36,566 nucleotides of DNA from Bacillota bacterium (GCA_021799435.1 JAJZAN010000025.1:1-36566), one strand, 5' to 3'. Shown: positions 25,428-33,419, numbered from the stretch's first letter. Notes: a model not told the origin generated them from the sequence alone. A program made the numbers and translations.

Positions 25428-25495
25428 GGCCTCAACCCCCATCTAACAGTCTTTTCACATCACCGCAGCCTGTGCTGGCAAATAGTGGACAACCC

Positions 25496-25518
25496 AAAAA
25501 GGGCCGGTTTCCCGGCCC
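25496..25518 (-). terminator. intrinsic terminator downstream of the GNAT gene
   Basis: On the minus strand GGGCCGG-GAAA-CCGGCCC is followed by TTTTT (25500-25496), a textbook structure with a GNRA loop. It separates the acetyltransferase gene from the FUSC gene. Confidence 0.9.
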
Positions 25519-25543
25519 AAAAACAGAACCCTCCGGAGGGTTC
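25519..25543 (-). terminator. second (upstream) terminator hairpin, 18-bp perfect palindrome
   Basis: GAACCCTCC and GGAGGGTTC (25526-25543) form a perfect palindrome. On the minus strand it is followed by TGTTTTTGGG. With the neighbouring hairpin it makes a tandem terminator after the acetyltransferase gene. Confidence 0.65.
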
Positions 25544-25598
25544 GGCCGTGATGGGTTATAGAAACACCTCGTCAGCGACACGCGGTGAACGAGACGAC

Positions 25599-26366
25599 CT
25601 ACTTGGCGTTTCCAAGATAAAAGGCATATTTGGATAGTTCCCGAAATCCCATGCGCCGACAAATCGGCGCCGAGGTATCTTCGACCGCCTGCACCAGCGC
25701 CTTTTTCGCGCCGGCTTGTCGCGCCAGGCGGAGTCGCGCGGCCACCAGGGTCTTATAAATGCCGCGGCCCCGCCACGCTTCGGACACCGCTGAGCCTCCC
25801 AGCAGCACAACGCCGTCCGTCACATAGGCCATCCGGGAGAAGCCAATCACCTCGTCAGACCCCTGGGGTTGGACAATAAACAAGTCACCGCGCGATCCCA
25901 GCGCCACCACTTTGATGGCGTCGCCGGTGATTCCCATGCCATACGCTCGCGCCAATCCGTCGGCGTAGTCCGGCACCTCCTCCGGCGTGAGGCGGCGGAT
26001 GACCACATTGTCATTTTCGGGAATGGGTGTCGCCAAGTCATCCAACACCATCCCCAACATCTCCTCGGCCAGCACCAAGCCGCGTGCTAAAAGCCGTTGT
26101 CCCAGGTCCTGGGGCTGGGACAACGGACCTACCACCCAGCCAAACGGGGCGCCGGCATACGCCGCAAATACCGCATCCACCACCCGATCAAAATCTCCCT
26201 CGGAGATTTTGGCGAGTCCCATCATATTGGCGTAGGGATTGGGGACCACGTCGGATTTGAATGCGCGGACACTCTCTATGTTCAGTTGATACACCAGCCC
26301 CGGCACCTCAACGTGCAGGCCGACCGGCAAGTCTTCCATTAATTCTATGAGTTGTGTGTCTTCCAT
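25599..26366 (-). CDS. GNAT-family N-acetyltransferase
   Basis: A 255-aa protein. The C-terminal half (about 120-250) is a GNAT domain with the acetyl-CoA motif AWRGRGIYKTLV (197-208; R/Q-x-x-G-x-G/A), preceded by GGSAVSEAW and followed by the typical APICRRMGFRELSKYAFY end. The first 115 residues form a separate domain that resembles a second, degenerate acetyltransferase half. The acceptor substrate is unknown. AGGAGGAG lies 4 bases ahead of the ATG. The gene is followed by tandem terminators and preceded by a structured leader after pstS. Confidence 0.85.
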   Translation of the reverse strand: MEDTQLIELMEDLPVGLHVEVPGLVYQLNIESVRAFKSDVVPNPYANMMGLAKISEGDFDRVVDAVFAAYAGAPFGWVVGPLSQPQDLGQRLLARGLVLAEEMLGMVLDDLATPIPENDNVVIRRLTPEEVPDYADGLARAYGMGITGDAIKVVALGSRGDLFIVQPQGSDEVIGFSRMAYVTDGVVLLGGSAVSEAWRGRGIYKTLVAARLRLARQAGAKKALVQAVEDTSAPICRRMGFRELSKYAFYLGNAK

Positions 26367-26389
26367 GGGACTCCTCCTGCAGGTTCATC

Positions 26390-26573
26390 GGATCTTGTGA
26401 TCCTCTCCCAGTGTATCGTGTAGGAGCCTATGCTGACAGACCTGGGGAGCCATAAACGCCGCGGAGGCTCATCGCCTGTGCACCTGACGGGTGCGAACCC
26501 GGACGTGTCAACCGCATCCCAAAGACTTCCTGCTCGCAAAAGACAGTCAGGCCGTTCCCTTGCGGGACAGCCT
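26390..26573 (-). other. structured leader between pstS and the GNAT gene
   Basis: In transcription order the minus strand shows four hairpins: a 10-bp stem with GCAA loop (26573-26549), CGGGT-TCGC-ACCCG (26501-26488), AGGC/GCCT (26477-26465) and GGATC-ACAA-GATCC (26403-26390). The first is followed by GACTGTCTTTTG and may end pstS transcripts. The rest matches no riboswitch class I know. A TTCG-containing stretch recalls a tRNA T-arm, but no cloverleaf can be drawn. Confidence 0.35.
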
Positions 26574-26592
26574 TTCCGTCGATACGGCCACA

Positions 26593-27696
26593 TTACCGAA
26601 TTTGGTTGATTTGGTTTTGGCTCAGCTTCACAACTGACGCCGGAAGGGGGAGGAAGTGCACGGTGTTCAAGAACTGAGGCGCGTTGCCGTGCTTGATATC
26701 CCAAGTCAAGAAAGCCTTCATGGCCCTCGCTATCCTGGGGTTAGTCTGGGTCTTCTTCACAATTGCGTACTCGTAGTTGATAATCGGGTAAGCCATCGCC
26801 CCGGGAGCGTAAATCAGGGAGATCCGCTCGTCCTTGGGCGTATGGGGCACCATCGCTTGGGCCGCCGCGACGATGTCCTTGCGGCTCGGCATCACATACT
26901 GGCCGTTCTTGTTTTGCAGGGCTGCGTAACCCAACCGGTCGTGAACCATTTGGTTAAGGTAGGAAATCCCCACGTAGGCAATAGCGTACTTGTTTTGCTG
27001 CAAGGCCTGCACCATACCGCCGTTGCCGTCCGCACTGACCTCGTTGGAAACGGCAGGCCATGTCGGCGAGGTGTTGTATCCGGCGGTCCACAACTTAGAG
27101 GCGCTGAAGGTCATGTATGAGGTGAACAGGAAGCTGTCGCCCGATGCGTCGCTGCGGCGCACGGGAATAATCGCGTGGTTAGGAAAATTCACGCCGGGGT
27201 TGGCGCGCTTGATGGCCGGCGAGTTCCACTTCTTGATTTTGCCGGTGTAAATTTGAGCCAGGATAGACCCTGACAAATGCAAATGCTTGTTGTTCAGTCC
27301 GGGCAAATTATAGGCAATCACCTGCGCCGAAATCGCCAACGGGATGTTCTCGATTTGCGGAGTCATTTGTGAATTTGACATGTAGGCATCTGACGCACCA
27401 ATCTGAATGGTGCCCGCCAGCGCCTCCGAAATTCCGGTCCCACTTCCCGTTCCAGCCGGAGTGATGCTGACTGCCTGATGGCTTTTCTCATACACGGGGA
27501 TCCACTTCTCGAACAGGGGGAAGAGCAGGGTCGAGCCGCTTTCCAACAAGTTGACTTTCGGGGCTGCGAGAACCTTGACCTGCGCTTGGTTGTGGCCGGA
27601 GGGTACCGTGGCAGCGGGAGCCGCCAAAACGCCCGCAACCGCTGTTGCGCTGAGCACCACGCCTGCTGCGGTCAATCCCAACGTCCGCTTCAACAT
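26593..27696 (-). CDS. pstS: phosphate ABC transporter substrate-binding protein
   Basis: Extracytoplasmic phosphate receptor of the PstSCAB importer, about 367 aa. The signal peptide (1-31) ends AAPAA with no lipobox Cys visible, which is unusual for a Gram-positive PstS. Phosphate-contact motifs are present: ESGSTLLFP near the mature N terminus, GTGSGTGISEALAG, GASDAYMS and RRSDASGDSFLFTSYM. ATG at 27696 has AAGAGGTG 9 bases upstream; a GTG at 27708 overlaps that site and is rejected. It is separated from pstBCA by an opposing P450 gene, so it must have its own promoter. Confidence 0.93.
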   Translation of the reverse strand: MLKRTLGLTAAGVVLSATAVAGVLAAPAATVPSGHNQAQVKVLAAPKVNLLESGSTLLFPLFEKWIPVYEKSHQAVSITPAGTGSGTGISEALAGTIQIGASDAYMSNSQMTPQIENIPLAISAQVIAYNLPGLNNKHLHLSGSILAQIYTGKIKKWNSPAIKRANPGVNFPNHAIIPVRRSDASGDSFLFTSYMTFSASKLWTAGYNTSPTWPAVSNEVSADGNGGMVQALQQNKYAIAYVGISYLNQMVHDRLGYAALQNKNGQYVMPSRKDIVAAAQAMVPHTPKDERISLIYAPGAMAYPIINYEYAIVKKTQTNPRIARAMKAFLTWDIKHGNAPQFLNTVHFLPLPASVVKLSQNQINQIR

Positions 27697-27731
27697 AGAG
27701 ACGAACACCTCTTCTTTTTAATGGTTGGTCC

Positions 27732-27748
27732 GATGAGAATACCGTGAG
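27732..27748 (-). promoter_or_regulatory. weak PhoP-box-like repeat upstream of pstS
   Basis: CTCACG (27748-27743) and CTCATC (27737-27732) are 11 bases apart with a 5-base gap on the minus strand, 35-50 bases before the pstS ATG. They match the PhoP-box pattern less well than the sites at pstB and the response regulator. Confidence 0.35.
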
Positions 27749-27834
27749 GAAACTCTTGGTTCGCCATGCGTGTGGTGGCGGGCTCCGTTCGTCGGGCACC
27801 CCTTCCATCCATGCTTGATGATACGTGTCGGCTG

Positions 27835-27866
27835 TTACGCGGCCGTGATCACGGCATTAAAAATGC
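27835..27866 (+). promoter_or_regulatory. candidate P450 promoter with palindromic operator
   Basis: TTACGC (27835-27840), 17 bases, TAAAAA (27858-27863). Between the boxes lies a perfect 14-bp palindrome GCCGTGATCACGGC (27842-27855), and GCATT-AAA-AATGC (27854-27866) overlaps the -10. The arrangement suggests a repressor site. It is also in the region upstream of pstS on the other strand. Confidence 0.4.
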
Positions 27867-27942
27867 ATAAATGCCGACGGGTTCCTGCGGGGCAGGAAAA
27901 ATTGCCTCTGAGGGAGAAAATTACTCGCAAAAAGGAGACCCT

Positions 27943-29193
27943 ATGGACGAATCCTTGAGCTTTGATCCCGCATCCCCGGTGTTTCATGAGAACCCCCACA
28001 GCGTGCTGGGCACTCTCCGGAAACTCCAGCCCGTACTGCGAGGCCGCCAAGCGACAGCTCTCAGCGGCCGCACCTTTACCATCTGGCACCTGTTTTCATA
28101 CGCGGACATAGTGGCTGCGCTGAAAGATCCGCGGATGATGCGGGAAATCCGCCATGTGCTGACCGAAGAGGAATTGGGACGGGCCGTTCCTATTCCCGAA
28201 GAGTTCCGGGCATTAGTGGACTCGCAGCGCAACATGATGCTGTTCCGCGATCCGCCCGACCACACGCGGCTTCGGAACCTCGTCAACAAAGCCTTTACGC
28301 CCCGCATGGTGCAACAGTTGGCATCGCACATCGAAGACATTGCCCGCGATCTGCTCGCGCCGTGGCCCGCTGGCGAACAATTCGATCTTGTGCATGAGTT
28401 CGCATTCCCCCTGCCGGTCATTGTCATCGCTGAACTGCTCGGGGTCCCTAAAGCGGACCGTGATCTGGTCAAAGGCTGGTCCCGCATTTTTGCGCAAGTG
28501 CTGGACGTGGAGGTCAGTCTGGAGACGCTGTTGCAAGGAAACCAGATGATTCATGAGTTTCAGGACTATTTTCGCGATCTGATTGACGAGCGGACCCGAA
28601 ATCCCCGGCAAGACCTCATCTCAAGCCTTCTCGAAGTCACAGACGATGAGGGCGGTCAACTCACCGTGCAGGAACTGTTGGACATGGGCATCCTGCTGCT
28701 GGTCGCAGGCCACGAAACCACCCGCAATCTCATCGCCAACGCCGCTTGGATGATGTGTCGCATGCCCGATATGGCCCATGCCTTGCGCCGCGCCCCGCAT
28801 CTGATTCCGGGTGCCGTGGAGGAGGTGCTGCGGATGGAACCGCCGGTGATGCTGACCAGCCGATTTCTCGCCGAAGACCTGCACATTCAGGGCATTGCGA
28901 TGAAGCGCGGAGACGAGGTCAATTTATGGCTGGCATCCGCCAACCGGGACGCCGCTGTCTTTGGCGAGCCCGATCAGTTCCAGCCGAACCGCAGCCCCAA
29001 CCGCCATTTGTCATTCGGCCAAGGAATTCATTATTGCCTGGGAGCACCGTTGGCCCGGCAAGAAGGGGCGATCGCGCTTCGCCTGTTGTTGACCCAATAC
29101 CCCCGCTTAACCTTGGCGGAGACACCGCTGCGCTGGACGGCCTCCTCCACTTTTCGCAGTTTGACCGCCTTGGAGATTGAAACGTCTCTCTAA
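27943..29193 (+). CDS. cytochrome P450
   Basis: Haem-thiolate monooxygenase, soluble bacterial type, 416 aa. The C-helix HTRLR (107-111), the I-helix oxygen-activation motif AGHETT (255-260), ExxR (E294-R297) and the haem-binding loop FGQGIHYCLG with ligand C365 are all present, so it should be active. General similarity is to CYP107/BioI-like bacterial P450s. Substrate and redox partner are unknown, and no ferredoxin gene is adjacent. AAGGAGA lies 4 bases before ATG 27943; the longer frame from 27871 is not supported. It is oriented against the flanking pst genes and converges on pstA at a shared terminator. Confidence 0.93.
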   Translation: MDESLSFDPASPVFHENPHSVLGTLRKLQPVLRGRQATALSGRTFTIWHLFSYADIVAALKDPRMMREIRHVLTEEELGRAVPIPEEFRALVDSQRNMMLFRDPPDHTRLRNLVNKAFTPRMVQQLASHIEDIARDLLAPWPAGEQFDLVHEFAFPLPVIVIAELLGVPKADRDLVKGWSRIFAQVLDVEVSLETLLQGNQMIHEFQDYFRDLIDERTRNPRQDLISSLLEVTDDEGGQLTVQELLDMGILLLVAGHETTRNLIANAAWMMCRMPDMAHALRRAPHLIPGAVEEVLRMEPPVMLTSRFLAEDLHIQGIAMKRGDEVNLWLASANRDAAVFGEPDQFQPNRSPNRHLSFGQGIHYCLGAPLARQEGAIALRLLLTQYPRLTLAETPLRWTASSTFRSLTALEIETSL

Positions 29194-29201
29194 AATCAAA
29201 T

Positions 29202-29224
29202 CGGCCTGCACCCCGTGCAGGCCG
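29202..29224. terminator. bidirectional terminator between P450 and pstA
   Basis: CGGCCTGCAC and GTGCAGGCCG form a perfect 10-bp stem with a CCC loop. On the minus strand it is followed by ATTTGATTTTAG, a moderate T-run; on the plus strand the tail is weaker. Two converging genes end here. Confidence 0.75.
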
Positions 29225-29238
29225 GCCTCAACTTGTGT

Positions 29239-30099
29239 CTAGCGTCGCTCCATGGCGCGAAACCGGGTGGCAAAAGCCATGGCTCCGACCACCACCATCA
29301 AAAGCAGTCCAGCCATATAGGCCAAGGCATTGGCTTGGGGATAGGGCTGTTGAATGAAAGTCCAGACCACATAGGTTAAATAAGCCACCGAATGATGGGT
29401 CAGAGCGAGACTGGGAAGATTATCCGACCATTCGGCTGTGTACAGCAGCGGGCCCGTTTCTCCCATGGCCACGGAGAGCGCCAGGATCGCCCCGGTGGCG
29501 ATGCCGCTCAGCGAATAGGGCCACATCAGCGACCAAAGGGTCCGGGCGCGGGAGAATCCCAGTGCTTTGGCGGCATCACGAATCTCCACCGGCACCTTGT
29601 CAAAGGCTTGCACGGTGTTTCGCACCACATAGGGCAGAGACAGCATCGTCAATGTGACGACGGCCGCCAAGGCCGAGAATCCCCAGCCACAGACAACCAC
29701 AAAGGCCATGTAGCCCACATACCCAAACACGATGGACGGGACGCCCGATAAAATGTCGCTCATGAGGATGAGCATCTCGCGGACCCACTCAGGCGCATAG
29801 ACCACAGCAAAGCTGGCCGTCGCGACCCCTATGACGCCCACTCCCACAATCGTGAGAAAGCCTAGCCACAGGGTCCCCAAAATGGCGTTCTCCAGACCTC
29901 CGGTCAACCCAGCCGTCGGTGTGGTCAACACGGACCATGACCAGGCCGGCAGCGACCCCTTAATGACGGTCCAGAAGATCAGCGCCAGCACCAGCAGCAT
30001 GGCCGCCGTGGCCAGAACGGCTAGCAGCCGCCACAGCACCGATCCCAGCCGTCGACCGGGTGAAATGCGGACAGACTTCAATGTCGGCTCAGCCTGCAT
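29239..30099 (-). CDS. pstA: phosphate ABC transporter permease PstA
   Basis: One of two membrane subunits forming the phosphate channel. It has about six membrane segments in 286 aa. The cytoplasmic EAA-type loop appears as VEIRDAAKALGFSRARTLW, followed by ATGAILALSVAMGETGPLLYT, both typical of PstA. GGAGGAGGG precedes the ATG by 7 bases, and the pstC stop directly abuts the start. It is the last gene of the pstB-pstC-pstA operon and ends at the terminator shared with the P450 gene. Confidence 0.94.
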   Translation of the reverse strand: MQAEPTLKSVRISPGRRLGSVLWRLLAVLATAAMLLVLALIFWTVIKGSLPAWSWSVLTTPTAGLTGGLENAILGTLWLGFLTIVGVGVIGVATASFAVVYAPEWVREMLILMSDILSGVPSIVFGYVGYMAFVVVCGWGFSALAAVVTLTMLSLPYVVRNTVQAFDKVPVEIRDAAKALGFSRARTLWSLMWPYSLSGIATGAILALSVAMGETGPLLYTAEWSDNLPSLALTHHSVAYLTYVVWTFIQQPYPQANALAYMAGLLLMVVVGAMAFATRFRAMERR

Positions 30100-31119
30100 C
30101 TACGATCCCTCCTCCACGATCGACACGCCCGACGACGCACGTTTCACAATGGCTCGGGCCAGCAAATTGACCAGCACGGTCATGACGAACAACACCAAGC
30201 CCAAAGCCCCTAACGCGTGCAAGGCCATGTGGGTGGGATCGGTTAAGGCTGAATCCAACTGGCCGGCGATGGTGGCGGCCATGGTGCCAATGGCGCTGTA
30301 GAGGTTTTGCGGCAGCACATTCAAGGCGTCGCCGCTCACCATTAGCACCGCCATGGTCTCCCCCAATGCACGGCCCAATCCCAGAATGCTTCCGCCTACC
30401 ACGGCCGATCGCGCATACGGCCACACCACACGCCAGAACGTTTCCCCTTCCGTCCAACCCAGAGCCAGACCGCTTTCAATCATGTCGCGCGGGATGCGTT
30501 CCATGACGGCGCGGATAGTCGCCGCAATAATTGGCACAATCATTAGGGTGATGACCATGACAGCCACCAACAAGTTGGTCTCACTGCCCAGCGGACCGGA
30601 AAGAAATCCTAGCGGGGAAAACAGCGTGTTCAGCCAGGGGCCGATGTGGTGCGATACAGCCGGAGCCACCACCACCAAGCCCCACAGGCCGTAGATGACG
30701 CTGGGGATGCCCGCCATCATCTCAACCAGGCCAGCGAGTAAATGGCGAATAGGCCCCTTCACAAAATAGCCGCTGCCGGCGGCCGCCAGGAACGCCACGG
30801 GAATGGCGGCAAGGAGCGCCAAGAGGGAAGTGAGGGCTGTGCCGACAATAAACACCAGCGCACCATAGGAGGCGTCCGGCATGACCCGGACACCATGCAC
30901 CACCACCGCATGGTTGGCATACTGGTTTCCTATACTCCACTCCAGCGAGGTCAAAAAGTGCCATCCCATATAGCGAAATACGGGACTGGCCGATACCGTC
31001 AGATAAGCGGCCAAGCCCACCACGGTCACCACCGGAGCCAATGAAAGAAGCCCCAAGCCTGATCCCACCGTGCGGTCCAGCCACCGCGTCCGCGTGGTTT
31101 TCACTGAGTCAGCCTTCAT
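30100..31119 (-). CDS. pstC: phosphate ABC transporter permease PstC
   Basis: The second channel-forming membrane subunit, 339 aa. Hydrophobic segments begin after residue 18. Family features include VEMMAGIPSVIYGLWGL, the EAA-type loop ESGLALGWTEGETFWRVV, and GGSILGLGRALGETMAVLM. The ATG overlaps the end of pstB by 11 bases with only a weak ribosome site (GAGCCGCC), so translation is probably coupled to pstB. The pstC stop abuts the pstA start. Confidence 0.94.
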   Translation of the reverse strand: MKADSVKTTRTRWLDRTVGSGLGLLSLAPVVTVVGLAAYLTVSASPVFRYMGWHFLTSLEWSIGNQYANHAVVVHGVRVMPDASYGALVFIVGTALTSLLALLAAIPVAFLAAAGSGYFVKGPIRHLLAGLVEMMAGIPSVIYGLWGLVVVAPAVSHHIGPWLNTLFSPLGFLSGPLGSETNLLVAVMVITLMIVPIIAATIRAVMERIPRDMIESGLALGWTEGETFWRVVWPYARSAVVGGSILGLGRALGETMAVLMVSGDALNVLPQNLYSAIGTMAATIAGQLDSALTDPTHMALHALGALGLVLFVMTVLVNLLARAIVKRASSGVSIVEEGS

Positions 31120-31888
31120 CGTGGCGGCTCAGGTAGCGCGCCACCACATCGTTTTGCGATGCGAAGACGGCGTCCGTCTCCCCGAAGGCTACCAAACGGC
31201 CGTTGACCAACACGCCCAACCGCTCGCTGACTTGGCGCGCCTCGTCCAAATGGTGCGTCACAATGAGAACCGTGACCGTGTCCTTCAGCGACAAAATCAG
31301 CTCATCGATGCGGCGACGCGACTTGGGGTCCAGGGCGGACGCCGGCTCATCCATCAAAAGCACCGTGGGTTCAACGGCCAGGGCGCGAGCGATGCACAGG
31401 CGCTGCTGCTGGCCCCCGGAGAGCGTCAGGGCAGACTGGTTCAACCGGCCTGACACTTCATCCCAGAGACCCACCGTCTTCAATGCCGACTCCACTCGAC
31501 CCGCAATTTCCGAGCGCGCAGCACCGTAGACCCCGAGAGGCAGAGCAATGTTTTGAAAAATGCTTTTGGGAAAGGGCGTGGGACGCTGAAAGACCATGCC
31601 GATGTGGGAGCGTACCACCGAGACATCGACCCTCTTGGCGTATAAATCGGTGTCGCCGTACCAAACCGATCCGTCCACCCGCACACGCGGAACTCCATCC
31701 CACAACCGGTTCAGAACTCTGAGCAAACTTGACTTGCCACTTCCGCTGGGACCCACCAGGGCTGTGACGCGACCTTTGGGCAGATCCATGGAGACATCGT
31801 TCAAGATGGTGTGTTTGCCGACTCTGAGGGACACGTGATCCAACCGCAAGGCGGTCATGGGTCTATTCTCGGTTTTAAGCTCAACCAT
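31109..31888 (-). CDS. pstB: phosphate ABC transporter ATP-binding protein
   Basis: Cytoplasmic ATPase driving phosphate import. Walker A is GPSGSGKSS, the Q-loop region is MVFQRPTPFPKSI (the PTPFP is typical of PstB), the ABC signature is LSGGQQQRLCIARAL, Walker B is VLLMDEPASALDP, and the H-loop is VTHHLDEA. ATG at 31888 (about 259 aa) is chosen over 31933 because the predicted transcript start is near 31936 and GGGGAGGA precedes it, though 11 bases away. Being first in the operon is unusual: pstB is normally last, after pstS, pstC and pstA. Confidence 0.93.
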   Translation of the reverse strand: MVELKTENRPMTALRLDHVSLRVGKHTILNDVSMDLPKGRVTALVGPSGSGKSSLLRVLNRLWDGVPRVRVDGSVWYGDTDLYAKRVDVSVVRSHIGMVFQRPTPFPKSIFQNIALPLGVYGAARSEIAGRVESALKTVGLWDEVSGRLNQSALTLSGGQQQRLCIARALAVEPTVLLMDEPASALDPKSRRRIDELILSLKDTVTVLIVTHHLDEARQVSERLGVLVNGRLVAFGETDAVFASQNDVVARYLSRHDEG

Positions 31889-31942
31889 CGCCGATCCATT
31901 CCTCCCCATCCGTTGCCGGTTCATGACCATCATAGATGGGGA

Positions 31943-31982
31943 GTATTAGGCGGCGGCGATCGGCGTGTAAAAAGCGTGTAAA
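31943..31982 (-). promoter_or_regulatory. pstB promoter with PhoP box over the -35
   Basis: On the minus strand TTTACA (31982-31977), five bases, TTTACA (31971-31966) is an exact B. subtilis-type PhoP box. The second repeat also serves as -35: 17 bases later comes TAATAC (31948-31943) as -10. The predicted transcript start is near 31936, 48 bases before the pstB ATG. Confidence 0.7.
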
Positions 31983-32090
31983 ATTCGAAAGACTCGGCAC
32001 CAGATCGACAGAGCGATATCAGAAACGGCCCGCATAGACCGTGCTTTAGCAATCGAGGAGAAAAGGGCCGTGGTTTTTCCGGTGCCCCTC

Positions 32091-33281
32091 CTATCGCAGT
32101 AATGCATGAGAGATTCTTTTTAGCCCTTCTTCTAAAACCGATCTTGGACATGCCACATTCAGACGAATATGGCCATCGGAATTGGCGACGAACATGTTCC
32201 CCCCTTCCAACAAGACTCCCGCGTTTTGGGCAAAAAATAACGAGAGGTTCTGTTCCTCTGGCAGATATGCTCCGATGTCCACCCATGCAAGATAAGTCGC
32301 CTCGGGAATGCGGAATATCGCTTGCGGCAAATGACGGTCAAGATATTCTTTCAGAAACGCAAAATTGTCATCCAAATAGCTTTTTAACTGTGCCACCCAC
32401 TCATCGCCGTACTGATAGGCGGCCTGTGCTGCTGCAATGCTGAGCGGGTTGTCCAGAGCATAGTGGCGCGCCTGCCACACGGCCCTGATTTGTTCATTGG
32501 GAATGATGACGTTCGAGAACATAAACCCTGCCATATTAAAGGTTTTGCTGGGGGCCATGCAGGTGATAATCCGGTCCGTTTCCGGAAAGAGTTTTGCTAG
32601 CGGCGTGTGAGTCTCCCCATTTCTCAACAAGTCACAATGAATCTCATCGGAGATGACCCACACATTATTTTCTAGGCAAATATCGCCCACTCTCTGCAAT
32701 TCTTCTCTCGTCCAGACACGTCCCGACGGATTGTGCGGATTGCAGAAGATGCATAAGGACACCTTTTCATCTTTCGCTTTGGCCTCGAGATCATCGAAAT
32801 TGATTGTGTAGTATCCCGCCTGGTTTGCCAGGTCGGAGGTCACCAATTCCCGATGATGGTAGTCCACCGCATGCTTGAAAAAGGCATAGGAGGGAGTGAC
32901 AATCAACACCTTGTCGTCGGGTTGACAGAGATAGTCGACCAAATCATACAAAGCTGGAACAATCCCATTTGACGTTACCAGATGCTCTTTTTGGAAGGTC
33001 CAGTCATAGTGTTTCTGCGTCCAATGAGCGAGGGCCTCATAATATTTGGGATCAAACACCTTGGTATAGCCAAAAATCCGTTTATCCAATCGGGCTTTGA
33101 CCGCTTGGATGACTTCAGGAGGACTCGCGAACTCCATGTCTGCGACCCACATACGAATAAATTCATCATCGGCGTAGGGGAAAGTCAGGTCCGCCCCTTG
33201 GAATAGATAGTCTCTAAACCCATCCGTGTTCATAGCATTGGTGCCCGTGCGGTCAATAATTTCGTCAAAGTTATATGGCAT
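32091..33281 (-). CDS. patB: PatB/MalY-type cystathionine beta-lyase (C-S lyase)
   Basis: PLP-dependent aminotransferase-fold enzyme that breaks C-S bonds of cystathionine or related cysteine conjugates, linking to methionine and sulfur metabolism. Motifs: RMWVADMEF (43-51, the MalY/PatB N-terminal site), NPHNPSGR (181-188), SDEIHCDL (211-218) and the PLP lysine K246 in APSKTFNMAG. A C-terminal SDGHIRLNVACPR holds the carboxylate-binding Arg. The length is 396 aa. AAGGGGGAG lies 6 bases before ATG 33281; the longer frame reads through the leader. The base composition is more AT-rich than its neighbours, which may indicate transfer. A structured leader precedes it. Confidence 0.93.
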   Translation of the reverse strand: MPYNFDEIIDRTGTNAMNTDGFRDYLFQGADLTFPYADDEFIRMWVADMEFASPPEVIQAVKARLDKRIFGYTKVFDPKYYEALAHWTQKHYDWTFQKEHLVTSNGIVPALYDLVDYLCQPDDKVLIVTPSYAFFKHAVDYHHRELVTSDLANQAGYYTINFDDLEAKAKDEKVSLCIFCNPHNPSGRVWTREELQRVGDICLENNVWVISDEIHCDLLRNGETHTPLAKLFPETDRIITCMAPSKTFNMAGFMFSNVIIPNEQIRAVWQARHYALDNPLSIAAAQAAYQYGDEWVAQLKSYLDDNFAFLKEYLDRHLPQAIFRIPEATYLAWVDIGAYLPEEQNLSLFFAQNAGVLLEGGNMFVANSDGHIRLNVACPRSVLEEGLKRISHALLR

Positions 33282-33309
33282 GGCGTGCTCCCCCTTATTG
33301 ATGTTCCTG

Positions 33310-33360
33310 CGCTGACCTAAGCACCGCTTGCTTTTTGGCTTCACGTCAGCGAGGCGGTGC
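33310..33360 (-). ncRNA. pseudoknot-like leader of patB (interleaved inverted repeats)
   Basis: In RNA order the arms are GCACCGC (33360-33354), CGCTGAC (33351-33345), GCGGTGC (33327-33321) and GTCAGCG (33316-33310). Arm 1 pairs with arm 3 and arm 2 with arm 4, each a perfect 7 bp, so they interleave. A further CCT/AGG can extend the second helix past one bulged base. The element begins at the predicted transcript start and ends 14 bases before the ribosome site. It may fold as a pseudoknot or as two exclusive hairpins. It matches no riboswitch class I can name. Confidence 0.45.
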
Positions 33361-33368
33361 AGGCGGAT

Positions 33369-33398
33369 TTTATCTATGGGCATCAACATCACATGCAA
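33369..33398 (-). promoter_or_regulatory. patB promoter
   Basis: On the minus strand TTGCAT (33398-33393), 18 bases, GATAAA (33374-33369). The predicted start near 33362 coincides with the first arm of the leader structure. Confidence 0.55.
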
Positions 33399-33419
33399 GC
33401 CAATTCCGGTTTAAAGTAC

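Noticed and set aside
26484-26505. T-arm-like GGGTTCGCACCC on the minus strand
   Set aside because: No acceptor, D or anticodon arm can be formed around it. It is kept only as one hairpin of the pstS-GNAT leader.
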